NCBI RefSeq assembly: GCF_040719145.1
Contig: NZ_JBFDUZ010000001.1
Coordinates: forward strand, 2,170,001-2,234,000
DNA length: 64,000 bases
Direction: 5' to 3'
From: Paenibacillus sp. JQZ6Y-1
Lineage (GTDB): Bacteria > Bacillota > Bacilli > Paenibacillales > Paenibacillaceae
Shown here: piece by piece, positions 8,452-16,238 of the stretch
Layout of the letters: each line of letters begins with the position of its first letter
Position numbering within the stretch: position 1 is the first letter of the stretch
The notes under the pieces: generated by a model
Database searches by the model: none
Told to the model about the DNA's origin: nothing
The model's input: the letters and a program-made list of their open reading frames with translations, nothing else
Program-made: the position numbers and the translations under genes

Positions 8452-11133
8452 TTACGTACCAGGCGGTGTGGCTGTCGGGTTGTCGGTATTGTTTGTACCG
8501 GCATCGCCTGGACCCGCTGGCGGTGTATTATTGCCTGGATTAGGATTGGTCGTGCCCGGCGTTGTTGTACCGTCGGTTGTTCCACTTCCATCCGTACCAT
8601 TTTGGCCGTTATCCGGCGGGGTGGTGCCTCCATTATTGGTTGAACCATCGGTTGGACCCGTATTGTTTCCAGTATCGCCTGTTCCACCGGTACCGTCACC
8701 AGCTCCAGGGCCGGTATCTGTACCTGGTGTTTCTTCACCAGTTGGTGGAGTTGGTGTTTCGCCTTCTGGCGGTACGACTCCATCTGGATTCTCGGCTGGC
8801 GGCTGTTCGGTTTGAGCCTGATCAATGGTCACTTGAACCGTGTTCGAGGCATCCGATTGCGAGCCATCCGCAGTCGTTGCGGTTACGTAATAATCATACG
8901 TTTGTCCCGCAGTTACTGCACCATCCGATGCAACGGGATCCGCTCCACCGCTAGAAATCGCACTAAACTGGGTGGCTCCACTCTCTTTACGATAGACGGT
9001 GTAGCTGGATGCTCCTTCCACTGGATTCCATGCCAGTGCTACGGATTGGCTATCCTGATCAAACGAAGCACTCAGACCTGTTACTGCCGAAGGAGTAACC
9101 GGTTGTTCTTCCTCTTCCGGTTCTTCTACCACAGGCGGTGGAACAGAAGCTGTATCAAAGTTCTGTACAGGATATCCTTCTAATGCAGGACCCATTACCG
9201 CTGCAAACAATGCTGCTGCCCGTCCACTGCCATCTTTTAGCAGATGAGTACGGTCTGGTTTGTCATAGCCCATCCAGACGGCTGCTGTCCATTCTTTGGT
9301 GTAACCAGCAAACCAGATGTCACGGTTGGCACTGCTGCTCAAACCGGAGATTCCATGCTGTGTCGTTCCTGTTTTACCTGCAACTGGACGATTGATCTGC
9401 GCCCGTTTACCTGTACCATTTTGAACGACATTTTGCAGCATTTGGGTCATTTCATCGGTTGCATCTTTGCTTAACACTTCGGTCGATTTAGCACTATTTT
9501 TGTATACTTCATCGCCTGTGCTGTCGGTAATACTTTTTACAGCATAAGCTGGTGTGTAATTTCCGCCGTCAGCGAATACACGATAGGCTTGCGCCATTTC
9601 TAGCGTATTGGTACCTTTGCTCAGACCACCCAGCGCAATGGCTAGGTTGCGATCATCGCCAGTCAGATCGAAACCGACCGATTTGGCATAATTAATACCA
9701 GTATCAATGCCAATCTGATTCAGCAGCCATACCGCTGGAATGTTGACGGAATCTTCCATCGCTGCGGTCATGCTAATCGTATTTGAGTAGCCACCGTGCA
9801 AGTTATTCGGGCAATACGTACCAAAACATTGCTTCTCATTGCTAAGCATGGAATTGGAATGGTAATTGCCACTTTGCAATGCCGGTGCATACGTGATGAT
9901 CGGCTTAAAGGAGGAGCCTGGTTGACGATGACTTGTCACACGGCTGAAGTTGCCGCTCACGTAGTCGCGTCCACCCAGCAGTGCGACCAGACCACCGGTA
10001 TCATTGTTGACGATAACCATGGAGCCTTGCACTTTGACATTGTCGGCGCTCTTTTCAAATAAATCGTCGTTTTTGAACGCATCCTCTAGCGTCTGCTGAG
10101 CCTTAGAATCCATCGTGGTGTAAATGTTATACCCACCGCGGTTCAGATCATCCGCGCTTAGACCGGTTTCATCCTCAGCTTCCTGCATCGCATAGTCGAT
10201 AAATGCCTGAAACTTCGTATTTTTGCTTTCCGGTGATTTGTAGTTGTATGTTACATCTTCTGCTTCTTTTTCCTCTGCTGCTGTAATGTAGCCTTGCTGC
10301 TGCATGAGCTGCAATACAACGCCACGGCGTTCCTGCGATAGCTCGGGATTGCTTTGTGGGCTATAGCGTGAAGGTGCCTTTGGCAAACCAGCCAGTGTGG
10401 CAATCTGCCATGTTTTTAATTTGCTCAGGTCGCTGACTCCGAAATACGTTTCAGATGCTTCCTTGATGCCATACGCACCAGAGCCGAAATAAATACGGTT
10501 TAGATACGTGGTGATGATTTGTTCCTTTGTCATATTGCGTTCAATCGCAAGTGCGATCGAAACTTCGGTTGCTTTACGGAAAAACGTTTTGTCGTTGGTT
10601 AGGAAGACGTTTTTAGCAAGCTGCTGAGTGATGGTACTACCACCCTCTACAGCGGAGCGTGCTACGACGTCGCGTACTGCCGCACGACCGATCGACCATA
10701 AATCGACACCTTGGTGATCAAAAAACCGCCTGTCTTCGGTTGCCACAAAGGCATTGATGACTTCCTTCGGAATCTCTTCATATTTGACCGGATCGCCTGT
10801 GCGAATACTGCGCTGTAAAATCAGCGTTCCATTGCGGTCGTATACTTTGGTCGGCTCGGTGACCGCGAGTTTGTTGATGTTTGCCTGATAAATTTTTTCC
10901 CCGCTTACCATAATGAAGAGGTAGCCGGCAAGCGCACAAAATATACCCAGTGCTGTGACGGCAAATAATGTCCAGAATACGCGTTTGCCTGTAATTTTTT
11001 TGGTCTTTTTCTTTTTGGCACCCGAGTTGCCCGATCCTCCTGAACCTGATCCAGATGAGCTGGTCCGATTCGGACGGCTTGGTCGGTTGGTATTCTGACC
11101 CTTGTCACTACGGGATAGCTGCTGTCTTGGCAT
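8452..11133 (-). CDS. Class A penicillin-binding protein (PBP1A family) with FN3 domain and low-complexity tail
   Basis: 893 residues. A basic, Gly/Ser-rich cytosolic N-terminus (to ~48) precedes one membrane anchor (51-75). Next is a GT51 transglycosylase with ATEDRRFFDHQGVD and EGGSTITQQLAKN, then the transpeptidase with catalytic SSFK (PGSSFKP), SVN and KTGTT. After the catalytic part come a Pro/Glu hinge, one fibronectin type III domain (~690-785) and a ~110-residue tail of Gly, Thr, Asn and Pro. It polymerises and crosslinks peptidoglycan outside the membrane. The FN3 and tail may bind the wall. It is a single gene between two terminators, with GGGAG upstream of the ATG. Confidence 0.95.
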   Translation of the reverse strand: MPRQQLSRSDKGQNTNRPSRPNRTSSSGSGSGGSGNSGAKKKKTKKITGKRVFWTLFAVTALGIFCALAGYLFIMVSGEKIYQANINKLAVTEPTKVYDRNGTLILQRSIRTGDPVKYEEIPKEVINAFVATEDRRFFDHQGVDLWSIGRAAVRDVVARSAVEGGSTITQQLAKNVFLTNDKTFFRKATEVSIALAIERNMTKEQIITTYLNRIYFGSGAYGIKEASETYFGVSDLSKLKTWQIATLAGLPKAPSRYSPQSNPELSQERRGVVLQLMQQQGYITAAEEKEAEDVTYNYKSPESKNTKFQAFIDYAMQEAEDETGLSADDLNRGGYNIYTTMDSKAQQTLEDAFKNDDLFEKSADNVKVQGSMVIVNNDTGGLVALLGGRDYVSGNFSRVTSHRQPGSSFKPIITYAPALQSGNYHSNSMLSNEKQCFGTYCPNNLHGGYSNTISMTAAMEDSVNIPAVWLLNQIGIDTGINYAKSVGFDLTGDDRNLAIALGGLSKGTNTLEMAQAYRVFADGGNYTPAYAVKSITDSTGDEVYKNSAKSTEVLSKDATDEMTQMLQNVVQNGTGKRAQINRPVAGKTGTTQHGISGLSSSANRDIWFAGYTKEWTAAVWMGYDKPDRTHLLKDGSGRAAALFAAVMGPALEGYPVQNFDTASVPPPVVEEPEEEEQPVTPSAVTGLSASFDQDSQSVALAWNPVEGASSYTVYRKESGATQFSAISSGGADPVASDGAVTAGQTYDYYVTATTADGSQSDASNTVQVTIDQAQTEQPPAENPDGVVPPEGETPTPPTGEETPGTDTGPGAGDGTGGTGDTGNNTGPTDGSTNNGGTTPPDNGQNGTDGSGTTDGTTTPGTTNPNPGNNTPPAGPGDAGTNNTDNPTATPPGT

Positions 11134-11199
11134 TGTTTATTCTGACTCCCTTTCAGTAAACCATGTAGTGCAATTCATGACTTGTATGCAGGACAGGAA

Positions 11200-11235
11200 T
11201 GCGAAAGAAAAGAACAACCCTTATAGAGGGGTTGT
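11200..11235 (-). terminator. Terminator downstream of hfq
   Basis: The stem ACAACCC / GGGTTGT (11214-11235) is followed on the minus strand by a T-rich stretch (TCTTTTCTTTC). It closes the mutSL-miaA-hfq gene run. Confidence 0.7.
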
Positions 11236-11410
11236 CCGATTCCTTCTCTGTATAAGACGATATATGAAGCACAAAAGTTTCATTCTTGTAGTTCTGCTCC
11301 GAACGGTTCACCCGCCCCGAGGCATTGCCTGCGGAATATTTACTCTGTCTCTTCCACAGATGAATCTATCATCCCTACCGATTCAATCGGCGTTATTGAA
11401 GATATATTCC

Positions 11411-11653
11411 TTAGCTTTCGCTTTGGTTGTCCTGTTGCATTAAGGACACATTGCGCGAAGGTGTAAAGGTAGATACGGCATGCTTGTAGATCATTTGTTG
11501 GCGACCATCGCTATCTACCATGATGGTAAAGTTATCGAAGGCTTTGATTGTGCCGCGAATCTGGAAGCCGTTCACGAGGTATACTGTGACCGGGATATTT
11601 TCCTTACGCAATTGATTTAAAAAAGTATCCTGAATATTAATAGACTTGTTCAT
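11411..11653 (-). CDS. hfq: RNA chaperone Hfq
   Basis: 80 residues, typical of short Bacillales Hfq. Sm1 is [23 protein letters not shown]; Sm2 is the YKHAVST motif. [18 protein letters not shown] is the usual N-terminal helix. The hexamer binds sRNA and A-rich RNA. The ATG at 11653 has GGGGG eight bases upstream; an upstream TTG in frame lies across that site and is not the start. It follows miaA, as in Bacillus. Confidence 0.97.
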   Translation of the reverse strand: MNKSINIQDTFLNQLRKENIPVTVYLVNGFQIRGTIKAFDNFTIMVDSDGRQQMIYKHAVSTFTPSRNVSLMQQDNQSES

Positions 11654-11744
11654 TAACCGTACCCCCAAGTGATTATTAATTCAGCATTGGCTCAATGCTC
11701 AATTGGAATAAAGAAGTTGCTGCCTGATGGTGCACACATGCGAT

Positions 11745-12734
11745 TTAAGTTGTTGAAGTATATTCCCTATCCTGGTACAAAGTTCCTGCTACGATGTCAT
11801 ACACTTTCTCGATGTGCTGTTCTTTATTTTCCACATCCGTCACATCGACCCAGTGTATATCACGCATATGGCGGAACCAGGATAGTTGGCGTTTGGCAAA
11901 GCGCCGCGTATCGCGCTTCAACAGTACGACCGCTTCCTGCAGATTCATGCCGCCTGACAGATAAGCGGCAATCTCTTTGTAACCCAACCCCTGCATCGCC
12001 ACCATTCCGGGGGTGTATCCCTGATTCAGCAGATGCTGAACTTCGTTCAGCAAGCCTTCTTCCAGCATCTGATCAATCCGTGCTTCAATACGTTTATATA
12101 GCATTTCCCTATCCATTGTCAAACCTACGATACACAATTCGTACGGTGACGTTCTGCTCTGACCGGATAGCTGATCCGACAGCTTGATCCCTGTCAAATG
12201 GTGAACCTCCAAGGCACGGATAATCCGGCGCTGGTCGTTGGGATGCAGACGTGCTGCGGATTCCGGGTCAACGGCAGCGAGCCGGTCATGCAGTGCCTGC
12301 GCACCTTGACTCTCGGCATATTCCGCTTGCTCGCGGCGAAAATCCTCGTCCGCTCCGCTGTCGCTGAACTGGAACTCATAGCTCACCGATTCCACATAGA
12401 GACCGGTACCACCGACGATAAATGGCAGCTTGCCGCGGCTGCTAATATCAGGAATCAGCTCCCGGCAGCGTTGCTGAAATTCAGCAACTGAAAACGGCTC
12501 ATGCGGATCATGAATGTCGATCAAATGGTGGGGAATTCCTTGCATTTCTTCACGTTTGATTTTTGCTGTACCGATATTCATACCACGGTATACCTGCATA
12601 GAATCACCGGAGATAATTTCGGCGCCAAAACGCTTGGCGATTTCGATACTGATGGCGGTTTTGCCGACAGCCGTCGGCCCGATCAGCACGAGCAGCTTCG
12701 GTTTATCCGCTGTGTGGTCTGGCCGGATATTCAT
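11745..12734 (-). CDS. miaA: tRNA dimethylallyltransferase MiaA
   Basis: 329 residues. The P-loop is GPTAVGKTAISIE, followed by ISGDSMQVYRGMNIGTAK, the DMAPP-transferase landmark. Also seen are GIPHHLIDIHDP, VGGTGLYVES and the C-terminal RRFAKRQLSWFR, which contacts tRNA. It prenylates A37 of UNN-decoding tRNAs. Its start overlaps the last bases of the methyltransferase gene, and hfq follows. Confidence 0.97.
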   Translation of the reverse strand: MNIRPDHTADKPKLLVLIGPTAVGKTAISIEIAKRFGAEIISGDSMQVYRGMNIGTAKIKREEMQGIPHHLIDIHDPHEPFSVAEFQQRCRELIPDISSRGKLPFIVGGTGLYVESVSYEFQFSDSGADEDFRREQAEYAESQGAQALHDRLAAVDPESAARLHPNDQRRIIRALEVHHLTGIKLSDQLSGQSRTSPYELCIVGLTMDREMLYKRIEARIDQMLEEGLLNEVQHLLNQGYTPGMVAMQGLGYKEIAAYLSGGMNLQEAVVLLKRDTRRFAKRQLSWFRHMRDIHWVDVTDVENKEQHIEKVYDIVAGTLYQDREYTSTT

Positions 12735-13504
12735 ACATAAATCACTCCGTATTCTATTTTGGATTTTTTGCGCCGGATGCGTTCAAATCCAAGGCGTTCA
12801 TATTCGGGACTATCCCATTTTTCCTTGAGCATGACCGTTTTGCGTGCAACACGCATGGCATGCTCAATGCACTGTTTATCCAATGCATCATTGTTGGCAA
12901 ATCCTCGTAATGGTGCAATAGCCGATGATTCATGCAGCGCTTCTCGGAACATGGGATCAAAATAAACAATATCGACGCTTTTGTCTGGCAAAGCGCTTAA
13001 ATAGGACTTATGATCCTGCGGAATGACGCGAATACGCCGCAAAGCTTCATCTACAGGTGCTAGACCACTTTCGTAAATGCGTAATCCTTCCGTTAACAGT
13101 GCTGCTAGCGGCTTGGAATACTCCAAGGCAGTAACTGCGCCCGAAGACCCAGTTGCTAGCGAGAAGACAAGCGAATCCGAGCCTAGACCAGCGGTGCAAT
13201 CCAGCACCGAATCACCCGCTTCTAGACGAGACGTACTGATCATGACATCCTCTTCGCCTTTAAGCAGTCGCTTCGCACGCACAAACGCCATACTGGGATG
13301 GAAAAACATCGCAGACTCACCAGGACGGGCAAGACGCGCTTCTTTCTCCACCAGCACGATAATATCAGGATCATTATATTGAGCCGCCATACGGGCGACA
13401 GAGCGCCCTTTACGCGGAATATAGGAAACGGCGAATTCCTCTGCCAGCTGCCGAGCACGTGCCTCGGTTGCGACAGATGGCTCATCGCCAGTTGTAATCA
13501 ACAT
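12731..13504 (-). CDS. Class I SAM-dependent methyltransferase, RsmJ-like
   Basis: 257 residues from the ATG at 13504, which has GGAG nine bases upstream; an ATG at 13519 is possible but poorly placed. The SAM site is LDCTAGLGSDSLVFS, followed by an acidic strand-2 end (LEYSKP) and the catalytic-type motif YFDPMF. This pairing (D-TAGLG-D and DPMF) is that of RsmJ, the 16S rRNA m2G1516 methyltransferase of E. coli, so an rRNA or other nucleic-acid guanine methyltransferase is likely. The target in this clade is not shown by sequence. It lies between mutL and miaA and overlaps miaA by four bases. Confidence 0.85.
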   Translation of the reverse strand: MLITTGDEPSVATEARARQLAEEFAVSYIPRKGRSVARMAAQYNDPDIIVLVEKEARLARPGESAMFFHPSMAFVRAKRLLKGEEDVMISTSRLEAGDSVLDCTAGLGSDSLVFSLATGSSGAVTALEYSKPLAALLTEGLRIYESGLAPVDEALRRIRVIPQDHKSYLSALPDKSVDIVYFDPMFREALHESSAIAPLRGFANNDALDKQCIEHAMRVARKTVMLKEKWDSPEYERLGFERIRRKKSKIEYGVIYV

Positions 13505-13551
13505 ACATTCATTCTCCATTCTTTCAGCTTTACATTACGCGTCTTTGAGCT

Positions 13552-16047
13552 TTACATTACGCGCTTGAACAGTTTTTCCAGATCATAGCTGGAAAAGGAT
13601 ACAACGATTGGTCGTCCATGTGGGCATGTATACGGCTGCTGACAGGCAGCAAGCCGATGTAGCAACGCCTGTGCTTCCGCTTCCGTCAAGCGCTGATTCG
13701 CTTTGATCGATGCCTTGCAGGAACAAAGGGTAGATGCTTGTTCGCGCAGCTTGGACAGATCGATTTTGCGCTCGCTTAGCACCCATTCCGTCATTTCTTG
13801 AATGACGCGTTGTTCCTCGCCTTTGGGGAACCAGTACGGATACGCACAGACGCGGAAGGTTTGCCCGCCAAAATGCTCCAGATACACACCCACACGTTCA
13901 AACCAGTGCAGTCGATCCTTCAGCTTATCTGCTTCGGCACGGGTAAATTCCAGCGTAATCGGCAGCAATAGCTCCTGTGACGCTTCTTCTGGCTGACCGA
14001 ATTTGTTGTAATAAAATTCGTAATTGACACGCTCATGTGCAGCATGCTGGTCGATCAGAAACAGACCTTCTTCATTTTGTGCGATTAGATACGTACCGTG
14101 GTGCTGTCCAATCAGCGTCATTTCTGGAAACTCTGGCTGCTGTGGATCTTCAGCAGTTCCGTAGATCATTTCCGCTGGAATGCCTCGATTGGCATTGCTG
14201 GGACGCTGTGGCGGACGTGCAGATGAGCCTGAACCGGACGAGCGTTTGTAATCTGGCTGATATGCACGTTCACGCTCACGAATACCGGATGACTGATCCG
14301 CTGTCGTAGCGGCTGAAAAATGATCATATCCTGTTGCTGAATGATCTGCTTGAGCGGATGGTGCTGCCAGATCGGCATTTGGTACAGGTAGTGTATTCGC
14401 GCTTGACGTCAGTGTCTCGTTAGAGCTTGCACTATTCCCATTCCCATCATGACTAGGAACCATAGCATTTCCTTGGGATTCAGCTACCGCTTGATCATGA
14501 GGATGCTGTGAACCATTATGACGACGCACATGCTTGCCATCTGGTTCTTGCGAACGATCCGATTGGGTTGTATCAGCTGCCTGCTCCTTCGTATGACCAG
14601 CAACGGAAGCATTTGATTTCATCTGCTCCTCTTCCTTAACATACTGAGGATGTGGAAGTTGCTCACGTATCGTTGGAGACGCTGCTTGACTACTGCCATT
14701 GACTGTTGCACTACTATTATTTAAAGACGAATGTCGTGCAGCAGCTGCTTGCTCTCCCTCCATTTGTCCATTCCATTGTGGGTTCGACTGTTCCTGCTCT
14801 GGTGGTAAATCTTGATCACCCAATGGCGGTACATATGGAGCATCCAGTTCGCCAATATCTTCGCGTGCTGCCTGATGCCGTGGCATATTAGCACCGTTCG
14901 TGCTATCAGACGTTGGAGACGATACAGGCGCCGTAAACAGATCATTCCCAGCATACGCATCATTAGATACCGATGGACGTGGGAAGCTAAACTGCTCCTG
15001 AATAACGGATTCACTATTGCCGCGCTTCACGGTTTGTTTGGTCACATGTGGAATTAGAATCTCGCGACGAAGCGCCTGACGCACCGATTCCTCGACAAAC
15101 ATCATCAGCTCCGGTTCTTTGCTAAAACGCACTTCCATTTTGGCAGGATGCACATTGACATCCACCAGCGATGGGTGCATTTCCAGACGCAGCACGGTCA
15201 GCGGATAGCGATTGATCGGCAGTAACGTATGATACGCACGCAAAATCGCCTGATTGACAACATAGCTTTTAATATAACGTCCATTAACAATAACGGACAT
15301 CGCATTACGATTGGCACGCGCAATCTCTGGTCGTCCAATATAACCGTTAATGCTGTAATCCAAATTATCATTGTTGAGCGGTAATACCATCTTGGCAGCC
15401 GATGTACCATACACGGCAGCAATGACCTGTAGCATATCGCCGTTGCCAGGGGTCTGAAGCAGCAGATTGTTATTATGTCGCAGTGTGAATGCAATTTCTG
15501 GATGCGCTAGCGACATGCGGTACATAATATCAGAAATATGCCCTAGCTCCGTCTGTACAGTTTTCATATATTTCAATCGTGCTGGCGTATTGTAAAAGAG
15601 CGAATTGACCCGAAAATCGGTGCCGCGCGGTGCGGCTTCATCTTCATTGCTTTTCAGTGTACCGCCTTCAATTAGGAGACGACGTCCAGCGCCATCATCG
15701 GTGGCACTGGTCAACAGATCGACTTTGGACACGGCGGCAATACTCGGCAGTGCCTCCCCGCGAAAACCAAGACTGGTAATCTGAAATAGATCACGATCAT
15801 CCGCTAGCTTGCTGGTTGCATGACGGTAAAAGGCAGTTTCGCAATCATCCGCTGCGATTCCCGTTCCATTATCCTGCACACGAATGGACTCCAGTCCACC
15901 TTCGCCGATATGAACATCAATCCGAGTCGCACGCGCGTCAATCGCATTTTCCACCAGCTCCTTGACGACGGATGCGGGACGCTCCACTACTTCACCGGCA
16001 GCAATCTGGTTGGCAATATGTTCATCTAGTACACGAATATGTCCCAA
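13552..16047 (-). CDS. mutL: DNA mismatch repair protein MutL with very long linker
   Basis: 831 residues from the TTG at 16047, which has GGAGGAGG six bases upstream. The open frame extends 12 codons further but through that binding site. The N-terminal GHKL ATPase has IANQIAAGEVVERPASVVKELVENAID, DNGTGI and GFRGEALPSIAAVS. The C-terminal endonuclease domain (from ~643) has the metal motif DQHAAHERVNYE, CSCKASIKA and CPHGRP, so nicking activity is expected. Between them is a ~295-residue Gln/Ser/Asn/Ala-rich linker, much longer than in B. subtilis MutL (627 residues in total). It follows mutS. Confidence 0.97.
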   Translation of the reverse strand: MGHIRVLDEHIANQIAAGEVVERPASVVKELVENAIDARATRIDVHIGEGGLESIRVQDNGTGIAADDCETAFYRHATSKLADDRDLFQITSLGFRGEALPSIAAVSKVDLLTSATDDGAGRRLLIEGGTLKSNEDEAAPRGTDFRVNSLFYNTPARLKYMKTVQTELGHISDIMYRMSLAHPEIAFTLRHNNNLLLQTPGNGDMLQVIAAVYGTSAAKMVLPLNNDNLDYSINGYIGRPEIARANRNAMSVIVNGRYIKSYVVNQAILRAYHTLLPINRYPLTVLRLEMHPSLVDVNVHPAKMEVRFSKEPELMMFVEESVRQALRREILIPHVTKQTVKRGNSESVIQEQFSFPRPSVSNDAYAGNDLFTAPVSSPTSDSTNGANMPRHQAAREDIGELDAPYVPPLGDQDLPPEQEQSNPQWNGQMEGEQAAAARHSSLNNSSATVNGSSQAASPTIREQLPHPQYVKEEEQMKSNASVAGHTKEQAADTTQSDRSQEPDGKHVRRHNGSQHPHDQAVAESQGNAMVPSHDGNGNSASSNETLTSSANTLPVPNADLAAPSAQADHSATGYDHFSAATTADQSSGIRERERAYQPDYKRSSGSGSSARPPQRPSNANRGIPAEMIYGTAEDPQQPEFPEMTLIGQHHGTYLIAQNEEGLFLIDQHAAHERVNYEFYYNKFGQPEEASQELLLPITLEFTRAEADKLKDRLHWFERVGVYLEHFGGQTFRVCAYPYWFPKGEEQRVIQEMTEWVLSERKIDLSKLREQASTLCSCKASIKANQRLTEAEAQALLHRLAACQQPYTCPHGRPIVVSFSSYDLEKLFKRVM

Positions 16048-16238
16048 CTTGATCCTCCTCCTTTCCAATTCAGCCTGCAACAAGTAGCTTGATTGCTACC
16101 CTCTGGCACTTTGATCATCATGATCTTTGCATTCTATTTACTCGGTATTTCGATTTATTTGGTACTTCCATTTATTCTATATGCAATTGGATGACTCTCA
16201 TCCTAGTGTTTGATATTTACACATGCGTTAAACCATCA

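Noticed and set aside
8435-9183. Plus-strand frames rich in Pro, Val and Gly
   Set aside because: They are the reverse of the repetitive FN3/tail coding of the PBP gene.
16048-16083. Longer N-terminus of MutL
   Set aside because: The extra codons contain the GGAGGAGG ribosome binding site; MutL proteins begin near GHIRVLDEHIANQIAAG.
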